In this document: positions 33,611 to 41,068 of the stretch, piece after piece
Layout: every line of letters starts with the position of its first letter
Position numbering within the stretch: position 1 is the stretch's first letter
Assembly (NCBI GenBank): GCA_900316505.1
Contig: ONDH01000016.1
Location: 1 to 54,184 of the forward strand
Direction of reading: 5' to 3'
Source: an uncultured Prevotellaceae bacterium
GTDB lineage: Bacteria; Bacteroidota; Bacteroidia; Bacteroidales; Bacteroidaceae
DNA length: 54,184 bases
The notes under the pieces: generated by a model
The model's database searches: none
What the model saw: only the letters and a program-made list of their open reading frames with translations
What the model was told of the DNA's origin: nothing
Position numbers and translations under genes: made by a program

Positions 33611-33667
33611 TTTGAAAGTTGCAAATTTAAATTTGAAAGTTTCAAATATTTTTTTGCAACTTTCAAA
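33611..33667. repeat. Nested palindromes of TTTGAAAGTT type
   Basis: TTTGAAAGTTGCAAA (33611-33625) is exactly inverted at 33653-33667, and the middle contains the perfect palindrome TTTGAAAGTTTCAAA (33633-33647). It could fold as a cruciform or RNA hairpin. Confidence 0.85.
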
Positions 33668-33677
33668 ATATAACCCG

Positions 33678-33746
33678 ATACGGCGACACTACAAATTGGA
33701 ATACGGCAACGCTATAAAACGGAACACGGCAAGACAGAAAAATGGT
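33678..33746 (+). repeat. Three-unit degenerate tandem array with 23-bp period
   Basis: Units start at 33678, 33701 and 33724 with ATACGGCGACACTACAAA, ATACGGCAACGCTATAAA and ACACGGCAAGACAGAAAA. Each is 23 bases. The period equals that of the unrelated array at 51000-51459. Confidence 0.8.
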
Positions 33747-33867
33747 TGTGGAAGTCACCTTCTTGGGGATGCGGAACCCGATTCTTGGAAGGTTATACAT
33801 ATATATAAATATGGACATATGTGAAAAAAAGTTTGGGAAAAGTTCGGTAGTTGTACATATTATTACT

Positions 33868-33876
33868 TATCTTTGC
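33868..33876 (+). promoter_or_regulatory. Promoter of the nucleotidyltransferase gene
   Basis: TATCTTTGC, 16 bases before the start codon. Confidence 0.7.
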
Positions 33877-33892
33877 AACCGAGAAAAGAATC

Positions 33893-34198
33893 ATGCCCAT
33901 GAGTACAAAGACCATGACAAAGATGTTGGCAGAGTATTTCAAGACCCAACCCGTCTTGAAGGCATGGTTGTTTGGCTCCTTTGCACGTGGGGAAGAAACG
34001 TCCAAGAGTGATGTGGACTTGCTTGTGGAATTTGATAAAAATGCACGTGTCAGTTTAATGAAACATGCAGGAATGATTGTTGATTTGGAACGCAAGTTAC
34101 GTCGTCCCGTCGACTTGGTCACTGATGGCACACTCTTGCCTTTTGCTGTAGAAAGTGCTAATCGTGATAAAATACTGATATATGAGAGAGCCAGTTAG
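33893..34198 (+). CDS. MNT-type nucleotidyltransferase domain protein, no HEPN partner
   Basis: 101 residues. The polymerase-beta superfamily motif is clear: WLFGSFARGEETSKSDVDLLVEF (near 24-46), with GSFARG and the DxD pair. Such minimal nucleotidyltransferases usually act as antitoxins that AMPylate a HEPN ribonuclease encoded next door. No HEPN-like frame is present on either side, so this is an orphan or its toxin is elsewhere. The start could be 33899 instead. A terminator follows at 34256. Confidence 0.88.
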   Translation: MPMSTKTMTKMLAEYFKTQPVLKAWLFGSFARGEETSKSDVDLLVEFDKNARVSLMKHAGMIVDLERKLRRPVDLVTDGTLLPFAVESANRDKILIYERAS

Positions 34199-34255
34199 AG
34201 ACAAACTGGGAAGAATGGGAAAAGAAGAAATAATAACAACATAAATACAGATGAG

Positions 34256-34291
34256 GAAGCATGTCCAGATGGATGTGCTTCTTCTGTTTTT
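34256..34291 (+). terminator. Intrinsic terminator after the nucleotidyltransferase gene
   Basis: GGAAGCATGTCCA (34255-34267) pairs with TGGATGTGCTTC (34270-34281), followed by TTCTGTTTTT. Confidence 0.8.
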
Positions 34292-34447
34292 AAGGCTACG
34301 ACCAGTCAAACGGTCAAATGGTCAAATGGTGAAATTCCCCCTTTCATGATATCTTTCAGAAAAAAGTTGGGGTATTTTATATTTTTCCCGCTTTTTTAGT
34401 TTATATTTGTATAACTTTTACGTCTTCCTCATAGAGACGCACCCGAG

Positions 34448-34951
34448 ATGACGATTGAAGCATTTGAACATATAGCCAAGACCCTGCGTCCACGGTTGGT
34501 GAAATTGTGCAGGCGGTTTTTGGCTACTAGGCAATTGCCCGAAGATGCGGAGGACATGGTGCAGGACACCCTCTTCCGACTCTGGCAGATGCGGGGACAG
34601 TTGGACAACTACCAAAGCCCCGAAGCCCTTGCTGTCACTATTGCCAAGAACGTGTGCATCGATCACCTGCGGAAGCAACACATGGCACTCATGCCTTTGG
34701 AGAGCGATGAGGCAGAAGACTCCCAACACGCTGACCAGAGCCTCATCACGCACGACACTCAAACGCAGATTCAGGCAGCCCTTGAGCATCTGCCTGCCAC
34801 CCAGCGGAGAATGCTGATGATGAGGAGCGAGGGCATGACCATCAACGAGATTTCAACCATTTGCAACACCACCCAGCAGAGCACCCGCACCATGATTTCT
34901 TCTGCTCGGCGACTCATGCTGGAACTGCTACGGAAAGGAGGACAACAATGA
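34448..34951 (+). CDS. ECF-type RNA polymerase sigma factor
   Basis: 167 residues. Region 2 contains LVKLCRRFLATRQLPEDAED, MVQDTLFRLWQMRGQL and AVTIAKNVCIDHLRKQ; region 4 contains LEHLPATQRRMLMMRSEGMT and a helix-turn-helix around NEISTICNTTQQSTRTMI. It overlaps the next gene by four bases (ATGA at 34948). A possible -7 box TATATTTG is at 34402-34409. It heads a three-gene cluster comparable to 8714-12738. Confidence 0.92.
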   Translation: MTIEAFEHIAKTLRPRLVKLCRRFLATRQLPEDAEDMVQDTLFRLWQMRGQLDNYQSPEALAVTIAKNVCIDHLRKQHMALMPLESDEAEDSQHADQSLITHDTQTQIQAALEHLPATQRRMLMMRSEGMTINEISTICNTTQQSTRTMISSARRLMLELLRKGGQQ

Positions 34952-35586
34952 AGAACTTGAACGAAAAGGCATTGCGCCAACAACTCATCCAGCGGTATCT
35001 GGATGGCGAAACCACGATAGAGGAAGAGCAGGCACTGGCTCACTTCTACCTGCACAACCACGGCACTATCCCTGCAGACGAGGAGGATGTGTGTCAGTTG
35101 GTGTTGGCGACGTCCCATCTTGCTGACGACTTCATGCCATCGGTAGAGAAAGTGGAGGAGTTTGACAGCATCATGGCAAAAGACGCACGCAAAGCCCGTC
35201 GCATCACACTTTGGCCTTGGCTGGCAGCCGCATGTGTGGCAGCCATCTTGGTGATTTTCCTGACACCACCCAGAAGCAAGGAGGACAACACTCCTCAGCA
35301 GTTTCCAACGGTACAGACTCAGCGGCAAAGGCAAGGAGAACGGCAAGACACCCCGATGACAGACACCTCAGAGGTGATGCCCAAGACATTCCTGGCCTCC
35401 ACCCCACCTTCCGTTGCCACACCTCGTCCGACAAAAGCCGAGGATGAACAGAGCGACCTGATTTCCGTCGATAGCGTGTTTGGGGTAAAATCACATCCCG
35501 ACCCGTTGGCAGAATACACAGCCCTGACGGAGAAACTGCAACGGGAATGCAACGAAGTTTTTCAAATGATGGACAACAACTATTAA
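34948..35586 (+). CDS. Single-pass membrane protein, candidate anti-sigma factor
   Basis: 212 residues from ATG 34948. The cytoplasmic part (about 1-87) begins LNEKALRQQLIQRYLDGE, resembling the zf-HC2-less anti-sigma region of Bacteroidetes; one membrane helix (TLWPWLAAACVAAILVIFL, about 88-106) and a Pro/Thr-rich periplasmic tail follow. Position between an ECF sigma gene and an exported protein supports an anti-sigma role. The stop overlaps the next start (TAATG at 35584-35588). Confidence 0.75.
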   Translation: MKNLNEKALRQQLIQRYLDGETTIEEEQALAHFYLHNHGTIPADEEDVCQLVLATSHLADDFMPSVEKVEEFDSIMAKDARKARRITLWPWLAAACVAAILVIFLTPPRSKEDNTPQQFPTVQTQRQRQGERQDTPMTDTSEVMPKTFLASTPPSVATPRPTKAEDEQSDLISVDSVFGVKSHPDPLAEYTALTEKLQRECNEVFQMMDNNY

Positions 35587-37472
35587 TGCGAATCAAAACA
35601 ATGAAACACTATATCTTTATCTTGGCGATGCTGCTGAATGCAGTCGCCATCCACGCCCAAGAACCAATGAGCATCCCACAACTGATGGAGTATCTGGAGA
35701 AAAACCATCCGGAAGGGATGTTCGGAATAAGGGATTATCAGGATGACAGGATACGCGAAAACATTCAGTGGGGTAAATCTTACGAAAGGGACAAAGACAA
35801 GCCGATTGACAAATACCATTTGGAACTCCTTAAAGACTCTATCCTGCAATGTTTCATTCATGCATCAGAAACAGCCATTGCCAGCCTTTATCAGCAGACT
35901 CCCAATGGAACGGAGGACACCATTCGCTACGCTTTGGCATTAGACACCTTGGGAGGATGGTGGAGTCTCATGGCGCCGGAACACCGAAATCTCCACTACA
36001 ACAACATGACGGAATATAGTTATTTTCCCGACAGTTATTTCGATTATACATATTCGTGTCGCAGTTTTTCCATGGCGAGTGAATCTGCTGAATTTACATA
36101 CCTGCCAGGCAGAGACAGATGTGGTATCATTATAAAATACCACAATAAAAAGAAAAAACTTGAGAGGATAACAGATCATCTTGATATGCAGCCTGTGCAA
36201 GCCATGATTGAAAAGCTTTCTGAAGCGTATGGAGGTGTAAGATACGACGTGTCCTATCGTTACGATTGGTCTAAAGGTGATGGTGATGCTTGGGTATGTA
36301 GACCCGCTCTGGATGAGAAGATACATGAAGGGGGCACCACAGGACATCTTTATGTCTTTCCCAAGGAATACTCAGACCTTGTGCCTCATTTGCTGCACAA
36401 CGAAATGAGGCACTATTTAAAAAATAATGAAGGCAAAAAATATTATTATAGTTTTCCCGTCAATATTCGTACAATGTATATGAGGCTCTATACCCATCCT
36501 TCTGGCTTCGCTCCCTTCGAGGCTGATCTCCACGGTAGAAAAGACAAGTTGGGAAGATACACCCTTCTGTTTGTTGACCATGTGGATTCCATCTTCGCTT
36601 TGCCCCAGGGGTATGAGAGCATGCTTTCGTATGATCATGGGAAGTTTGAGTACCTGCCAGGATATAGTCAGAAATCACAAGATGAGTCTATTATAGACCT
36701 GTTTGATGGAATCGTAAAACATCTGGGCATCAAGAAACTTAGACATCATGCAGATCCACAAAGAGATGAAGTTATTGGCGGAGACACCATTCGTTTTATT
36801 GATACATGGCAATGGGAAATCAGCCGAGATTCCGTCAACAGCATCAAAAAGCGAATCATGAGCAGTTCGTTCCCCAACATGCTGTACAGGGAAACCCACA
36901 CCACAGAAGGCGACACGCTCGAATTGACCGCAGAATCGATTGACGGACGCGACAAGGAAAACGTCATCTTCAAATTCTATGGAAAGGGAGACAAATTCAC
37001 CTCTTTCTGTCAGAGCATCGGATCTCGTAACACAGGGAAAATCGCTGAGCCCTTCAACACCCAATGGGTGAATGACTTCATCCAGCAGATGAAAGACTCC
37101 TCATGCATCGAGGAATACCCTGTCAGCTACGAATATGGAAAGAAGTCCGACCCCTCCAGCATGGGGAAAGTAAGCGGAAGGCTCTATGTGGTGAACGTGG
37201 ACAACCAGATGAGTCAGGCAAACGTATTTATGCAGCAACAGAGGAGGCATGAAGCAGAACACCCCAACCAGACCTTCCACATCGTCGAAGACTACAAGGA
37301 CTTCACCCACTACATCCGCATCACCGACCGCATCCTTGCCCGAATCAGCTCGTTACATGGTCAGTTCCAGCTCCTCTGCATCGACCATGTAGACGGCAAA
37401 TACCTCATCCCTGAGGAGTGGTGGCGTATCACCGACTACAAATATGGCAAGAAGACCTATCTGAAGGAATAA
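35586..37472 (+). CDS. Exported protein of unknown function with duplicated C-terminal motif
   Basis: 628 residues from ATG 35586; a start at 35601 is also possible. Signal peptide IFILAMLLNAVAIHAQ. The motif YTLLFVDHVDSIFALPQGY near residue 323 and FQLLCIDHVDGKYLIPEEW near 592, each followed by a GK and Tyr, mark two repeats of roughly 270 residues. The lipoprotein at 11335 ends with the same motif. It is coupled to the putative anti-sigma gene, so it may be the sensor or main target of this sigma circuit. No family recognised. Confidence 0.8.
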   Translation: MRIKTMKHYIFILAMLLNAVAIHAQEPMSIPQLMEYLEKNHPEGMFGIRDYQDDRIRENIQWGKSYERDKDKPIDKYHLELLKDSILQCFIHASETAIASLYQQTPNGTEDTIRYALALDTLGGWWSLMAPEHRNLHYNNMTEYSYFPDSYFDYTYSCRSFSMASESAEFTYLPGRDRCGIIIKYHNKKKKLERITDHLDMQPVQAMIEKLSEAYGGVRYDVSYRYDWSKGDGDAWVCRPALDEKIHEGGTTGHLYVFPKEYSDLVPHLLHNEMRHYLKNNEGKKYYYSFPVNIRTMYMRLYTHPSGFAPFEADLHGRKDKLGRYTLLFVDHVDSIFALPQGYESMLSYDHGKFEYLPGYSQKSQDESIIDLFDGIVKHLGIKKLRHHADPQRDEVIGGDTIRFIDTWQWEISRDSVNSIKKRIMSSSFPNMLYRETHTTEGDTLELTAESIDGRDKENVIFKFYGKGDKFTSFCQSIGSRNTGKIAEPFNTQWVNDFIQQMKDSSCIEEYPVSYEYGKKSDPSSMGKVSGRLYVVNVDNQMSQANVFMQQQRRHEAEHPNQTFHIVEDYKDFTHYIRITDRILARISSLHGQFQLLCIDHVDGKYLIPEEWWRITDYKYGKKTYLKE

Positions 37473-37552
37473 GAAAATTCAACAGAAGAAAATGAAACAA
37501 CTTCTTTCTACAACATCCTGTTCTAAACAACAGACAGAAACACATCATGCAG

Positions 37553-37590
37553 ACACCCACAAGGCTTACGGCTTTGTGGGTGTTTCTGTT
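37553..37590 (+). terminator. Intrinsic terminator of the second ECF cluster
   Basis: ACACCCACAAGGC (37553-37565) pairs with GGCTTTGTGGGTGT (37570-37583), followed by TTCTGTTTG. An outer ACAGAAACAC also pairs with GTGTTTCTGT. Confidence 0.75.
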
Positions 37591-37705
37591 TGTGAATCCT
37601 ATGCCGTGAGGCTCAAAGCGAGAATGAGCGTTGAATTTGAGCAGGAAAAAGAGGGTGAAGAGGGTGCTTTTGTGTATTTTGTTTGGTGGTGTCGATTGAA
37701 AGGTG

Positions 37706-37713
37706 TAATTTTG
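37706..37713 (+). promoter_or_regulatory. Promoter of the radical SAM gene
   Basis: TAATTTTG with TTTG at 37682-37685, a 20-base spacing. It supports the start at 37762 instead of earlier in-frame codons. Confidence 0.65.
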
Positions 37714-37761
37714 TACCTAAATAATATTGGCAATGCAATAGATTCCTCATACGCTCAATTT

Positions 37762-39063
37762 ATGTTGACAGAAAAGACATTGGAGAAGTTACGGATATTG
37801 GCTGAATCGGCGAAGTACGATGTGTCGTGCTCGTCGAGTGGCACCGTGCGTGGTGGAAAGCAGGGTATGGTGGGCAACACTGTGGGTGGTGTCGGCATCT
37901 GTCACTCTTTTGCGGATGATGGACGTTGCATCTCGCTTCTGAAAGTGATGCTGACTAACTACTGCATGTATGATTGTGCCTACTGCATCAACAGAAGGAG
38001 CAACGACATCAAGCGTGCCACCTTGGCTGTGCATGAGTTGGAGGAGATTGTGATGGAGTTCTATCGCAGAAACTACATCGAGGGACTTTTCTTGAGCAGT
38101 GGGGTGGTGCGGAATCCTGACTACACGATGGAACGCTTGGTGGCAATTGCCAAGGACTTGCGGACTGTGCATCATTTCAATGGCTACATCCACTTGAAGA
38201 GCATTCCGGGAGCAAGTCGTGAGTTGCTGAGTGAGGCAGGGCGATATGCCGACCGCATGAGTGTGAACATCGAGATTCCCAACGAGGCGTCGCTCAAGAT
38301 GTTGGCACCTGAGAAAGACCATCAGAGTGTGTTCACACCCATGAGGTTTATTCAGCAGGGGGTGTTGGAGAATAAGGAAGACAGGAAGCACTTGCGCCAT
38401 GTGCCCCGTTTTGTGCCTGCAGGACAGAGCACCCAGATGATTGTGGGGGCAACGAGTGAGACCGACCGCGACATTCTGCACATGTCATCAGCCATGTATG
38501 GGCAACCCACCATGCGACGTGTCTATTATTCGGGTTATGTAAGCGTGAACACCTACGACTCCCGTCTGCCTGTCTTGAAACAACCTCCTTTGGTGCGTGA
38601 GAACAGACTCTATCAGGCTGATTGGCTCATGCGGTTCTATCAGTTTAAGGTGGAGGAAATTGTGGATGAAGCAAATGCCAACCTCGATTTGGAAGTTGAC
38701 CCTAAGTTGGCGTGGGCATTGAGGCATCCAGAACAGTTTCCCGTGGACATCAATCGTGACGACTACGAGAGGATTCTGCGTGTGCCAGGCATTGGAGTGA
38801 AGTCGGCTATGCTCATCGTCAATTCCCGACGATTCAATCGCATCACGTCCTATCACCTGAAGAAGATGGGTGTGGTGATGAAGAAAGCCAAGTATTTCAT
38901 CACGTGTCACGAACTCACCGATGGCTATGCCAATCCCATCGTGGGCATCAACGAACTCCATCCCGAACGCCTCAAACCCCTCCTCATCTCGAAAGCCCAG
39001 CAGAAGAAAGCGGCTGCGGAACTGCAACTGACGCTTGAATTTGAAGAAAAAATGAAAGAATGA
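37762..39063 (+). CDS. Putative DNA modification/repair radical SAM protein (TIGR03916 type)
   Basis: 433 residues from ATG 37762. The radical SAM cluster motif is C-x3-C-x2-C in LTNYCMYDCAYCINRRS (near residue 70). A C-terminal helix-hairpin-helix (YERILRVPGIGVKSAMLIVN, near 335) suggests DNA binding. This is the family NCBI names as linked to uracil-DNA-glycosylase-like proteins; its reaction is unknown. The next gene is its usual partner, TIGR03915. The final residues EEKMKE and the stop lie in an octamer array (AATGAAAG) that continues to the next start. Confidence 0.9.
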   Translation: MLTEKTLEKLRILAESAKYDVSCSSSGTVRGGKQGMVGNTVGGVGICHSFADDGRCISLLKVMLTNYCMYDCAYCINRRSNDIKRATLAVHELEEIVMEFYRRNYIEGLFLSSGVVRNPDYTMERLVAIAKDLRTVHHFNGYIHLKSIPGASRELLSEAGRYADRMSVNIEIPNEASLKMLAPEKDHQSVFTPMRFIQQGVLENKEDRKHLRHVPRFVPAGQSTQMIVGATSETDRDILHMSSAMYGQPTMRRVYYSGYVSVNTYDSRLPVLKQPPLVRENRLYQADWLMRFYQFKVEEIVDEANANLDLEVDPKLAWALRHPEQFPVDINRDDYERILRVPGIGVKSAMLIVNSRRFNRITSYHLKKMGVVMKKAKYFITCHELTDGYANPIVGINELHPERLKPLLISKAQQKKAAAELQLTLEFEEKMKE

Positions 39064-39098
39064 AAAAATGAAAGAATGAAAGAATGAGGGAATGAAAA
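39051..39098 (+). repeat. Octamer array AATGAAAR, 6 units
   Basis: Six units in exact 8-base register (AATGAAAG, AATGAAAA, AATGAAAG, AATGAAAG, AATGAGGG, AATGAAAA). It contains the radical SAM stop codon and ends two bases before the next ATG. Confidence 0.85.
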
Positions 39099-39099
39099 G

Positions 39100-39882
39100 A
39101 TGCTCATATACACTATAGACAGAACGCTTGACGGGGTGCTATCGGCGGTGTTCGATGCTTTCTCGCTGCGTCAACAGCCCGATGCTCTGGTGGGGAAGGG
39201 AGAACCTTTGCCCTTGTTCTGCGATGAGGTGCATGAGGTGATGACGGCAGATGACCGAGCTCAACGCGTGTGGACAGGATTGGAGAAGCGGGTGACGAAG
39301 GAGGCAATGAGGTTGATGTCAGTGAGTTTCTTGTCTGAAATGCCAGAACTGCACACACCTTTATTTAATTATATATGTAAGGTGTTTCGTCAACCAGAAG
39401 GAGCCAGAAGTATCGAACGGAACTTTTCTGACCCCGATGTGCTGACGGTGACGAATATCTTCCGAAAGGTGATGCATGAGCGGTTGCGGATGATGCAATT
39501 TGTACGTTTTCAGAAAGCGAAAGATGGGACTTACTTGGGTGTTGTGTCGCCCGACCACAATGTGTTGCCTTTGGTGGTGAGTCATTTCAAAGACCGTTTT
39601 GGCGACCAGCCTTGGCTTCTGTACGATGCAAAACGGCGATATGGTTTCTATTACGACCTGCAGGAAGTGACACGTGTCACGTTTCAGGGAGAAGATGCTC
39701 TGCCTTTTGACCTTGATAGTGGAAAGTTGAATGACGAAGTGCTGAGTGAGGATGATAAACTCTTTCAAGACCTGTGGCGTACCTACTTCAAGGCAATCTG
39801 CATTCGTGAACGTATGAATCCGAAGAAGCAGCTCAGCGATATGCCCCGACGTTATTGGAAATATATGACGGAGAAACAGTGA
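39100..39882 (+). CDS. TIGR03915-family putative DNA repair protein
   Basis: 260 residues. The start LIYTIDRTLDGVLSAVFDAF and the C-terminal region RMNPKKQLSDMPRRYWKYMTE (DUF4130-like) are typical. In other bacteria this domain is fused to a uracil-DNA-glycosylase-superfamily domain; here it is alone, with no UDG domain attached. It directly follows the radical SAM partner. The biochemical role is not known; a joint DNA-repair function is inferred from the constant pairing. Confidence 0.88.
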   Translation: MLIYTIDRTLDGVLSAVFDAFSLRQQPDALVGKGEPLPLFCDEVHEVMTADDRAQRVWTGLEKRVTKEAMRLMSVSFLSEMPELHTPLFNYICKVFRQPEGARSIERNFSDPDVLTVTNIFRKVMHERLRMMQFVRFQKAKDGTYLGVVSPDHNVLPLVVSHFKDRFGDQPWLLYDAKRRYGFYYDLQEVTRVTFQGEDALPFDLDSGKLNDEVLSEDDKLFQDLWRTYFKAICIRERMNPKKQLSDMPRRYWKYMTEKQ

Positions 39883-39883
39883 G

Positions 39884-39934
39884 GGTTTAGAGTTTAGGGT
39901 TTAGAGTTTAGGGTTTAGAGTTTAGGGTTTAGAG
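39884..39934 (+). repeat. Heptamer array GGTTTAG/AGTTTAG alternating, 7 units
   Basis: Strict alternation of GGTTTAG and AGTTTAG gives a 14-base period. It starts one base after the TIGR03915 stop codon and ends 13 bases before the vsr ATG. Confidence 0.88.
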
Positions 39935-39947
39935 TATAAGGACAATT

Positions 39948-40457
39948 ATGGCAGATAAGATGACACCTCAGCAGCGCAGCAACTGTATGCGTAGAATTAG
40001 GTCGAAGAACACGCGACCTGAGATGCTTGTGCGTCGTTTCTTGTTCAGTCATGGTTTCCGCTATCGCATTCATGCAAGGAACTTGCCTGGCACACCCGAT
40101 TTGGCGGTTGTGGGACTTCGAACTTGCATCTTCATCAATGGCTGTTTCTGGCATGGACACGAAGGGTGCTCTATGTATAAGATACCGCAAACCCACGTAG
40201 ATTTCTGGACACACAAAATCCTGCGCAACAAAGAACGTGACCACGAAAACCTGTTGGCGCTCAAGGCAAAAGGCTGGCACACCATCGAGATATGGGAATG
40301 TCAGCTGAAACCCCATGAACGTGAACAGACCCTGCAAGGGCTTCTTCGCACCCTCAACTACATTGCTTTGGAAAATCAAGGGGCAAAGGTGACTTACAAC
40401 TTTGATTTGGAGGAAGAAAGAAGTGTGGCGGCAGAAGAGGAAGAAAGTGAAAAGTGA
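39948..40457 (+). CDS. vsr: Very short patch repair endonuclease
   Basis: 169 residues. Vsr motifs: MRRIRSKNTRPEMLVRR at the N-terminus, the catalytic GTPDLA, the zinc/catalytic FINGCFWHGHEGCSMYK, and FWTHKILRNKERD. Vsr nicks T:G mismatches created by deamination of 5-methylcytosine. No C5-methyltransferase gene is in the window, and the gene instead follows the radical SAM/TIGR03915 pair. The C-terminus ESEK and the stop are inside GTGAAAA heptamers of the next repeat. Confidence 0.93.
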   Translation: MADKMTPQQRSNCMRRIRSKNTRPEMLVRRFLFSHGFRYRIHARNLPGTPDLAVVGLRTCIFINGCFWHGHEGCSMYKIPQTHVDFWTHKILRNKERDHENLLALKAKGWHTIEIWECQLKPHEREQTLQGLLRTLNYIALENQGAKVTYNFDLEEERSVAAEEEESEK

Positions 40458-40535
40458 AGAGTGAAAAATCTATATTACCTGCCATTCGGACTGTTAGTAA
40501 CTTAGATTTTTCACTTTTCACTTTTATCTTTTCAC
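40447..40535. repeat. Heptamer-arm palindrome (GTGAAAA units) between vsr and gtrA
   Basis: Left arm GTGAAAA, GTGAAGA, GTGAAAA (40447-40467), core TGCCATTCGGACTGTTAG, right arm TTTTCAC, TTTTCAC, TTTTATC, TTTTCAC (40508-40535). The right arm ends 10 bases before the gtrA promoter -7 box. Confidence 0.9.
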
Positions 40536-40545
40536 TTAAAAGTTG

Positions 40546-40554
40546 TACCTTTGC
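40546..40554 (+). promoter_or_regulatory. Promoter of the GtrA-glycosyltransferase operon
   Basis: TACCTTTGC directly downstream of the repeat arm. Confidence 0.75.
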
Positions 40555-40621
40555 ATTTGTTTATGTGGTTCATGTAATGGACAAGAGAGAGAAGTGCCGA
40601 ATGATGACTTAAAAAAGCGCA

Positions 40622-41068
40622 TTGAAGGTGTTCAGGTGGATAATAGAGTTATATAATCGACATCCCAGAATGGCTCAGTTTTTTCGATTCTGCGTGAATG
40701 GCGGTGTGTCAGCTGGCATCCATTATGGGGTGTATGTGTTGATGATGCAGTTCATACAGATAGATATTGCTTATTCCATCGGTTATGTTGTGTCGTTTGT
40801 CTATAATTTTTTCCTTACGTGCTACTGGACTTTCCATGCCCGTCCCACGTGGATGCGCCTTGTGGGTTTTAGTGGCAGTCATGTGGTCAACTACCTGATA
40901 CACGTGGTGCTTTTCCACTTGCTGACCGTGTGGGGCGTTCATCGTCTGATAGCCCCCGTGTTGGTGCTGATGGTGGCTGTGCCCACGAATTTCCTGATTT
41001 TGCGTTTCGTGTATAGAAATAAGAATAGAGATGAAAAAGGTGACGATTCTGCTTCCAGCCTACAATGA
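40622..41068 (+). CDS. GtrA-family membrane protein
   Basis: 148 residues. Four membrane helices, with the GtrA opening QFFRFCVNGGVSAGIHYGVY and VSFVYNFFLTCYWTFH. GtrA proteins help polyprenol-linked sugars cross the inner membrane. The start is uncertain: TTG 40622, GTG 40628 or ATG 40670 are possible, none with a clear Shine-Dalgarno. The end overlaps the GT2 gene by 38 bases, matching the usual GtrA-GtrB pairing. Confidence 0.87.
   Translation: MKVFRWIIELYNRHPRMAQFFRFCVNGGVSAGIHYGVYVLMMQFIQIDIAYSIGYVVSFVYNFFLTCYWTFHARPTWMRLVGFSGSHVVNYLIHVVLFHLLTVWGVHRLIAPVLVLMVAVPTNFLILRFVYRNKNRDEKGDDSASSLQ

Larger units (their letters stand above)
33469..33892. other. Intergenic region with nested palindromes and a 23-bp array
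   Basis: About 420 bases with no gene. Apart from the two repeats listed separately (33611-33667 and 33678-33746) it holds AT-rich DNA and the promoter at 33868. Confidence 0.65.

Noticed and set aside
37492..37761. N-terminal extension of the radical SAM protein
   Set aside because: The frame is open upstream, but it crosses a terminator hairpin and a promoter, and known family members start near MLTEKTLEKL.
39884..39934. Telomere-like repeats (TTTAGGG resemblance)
   Set aside because: The array is short, alternates with AGTTTAG, and is internal to an operon-like region. It belongs to the general heptamer family of this window.
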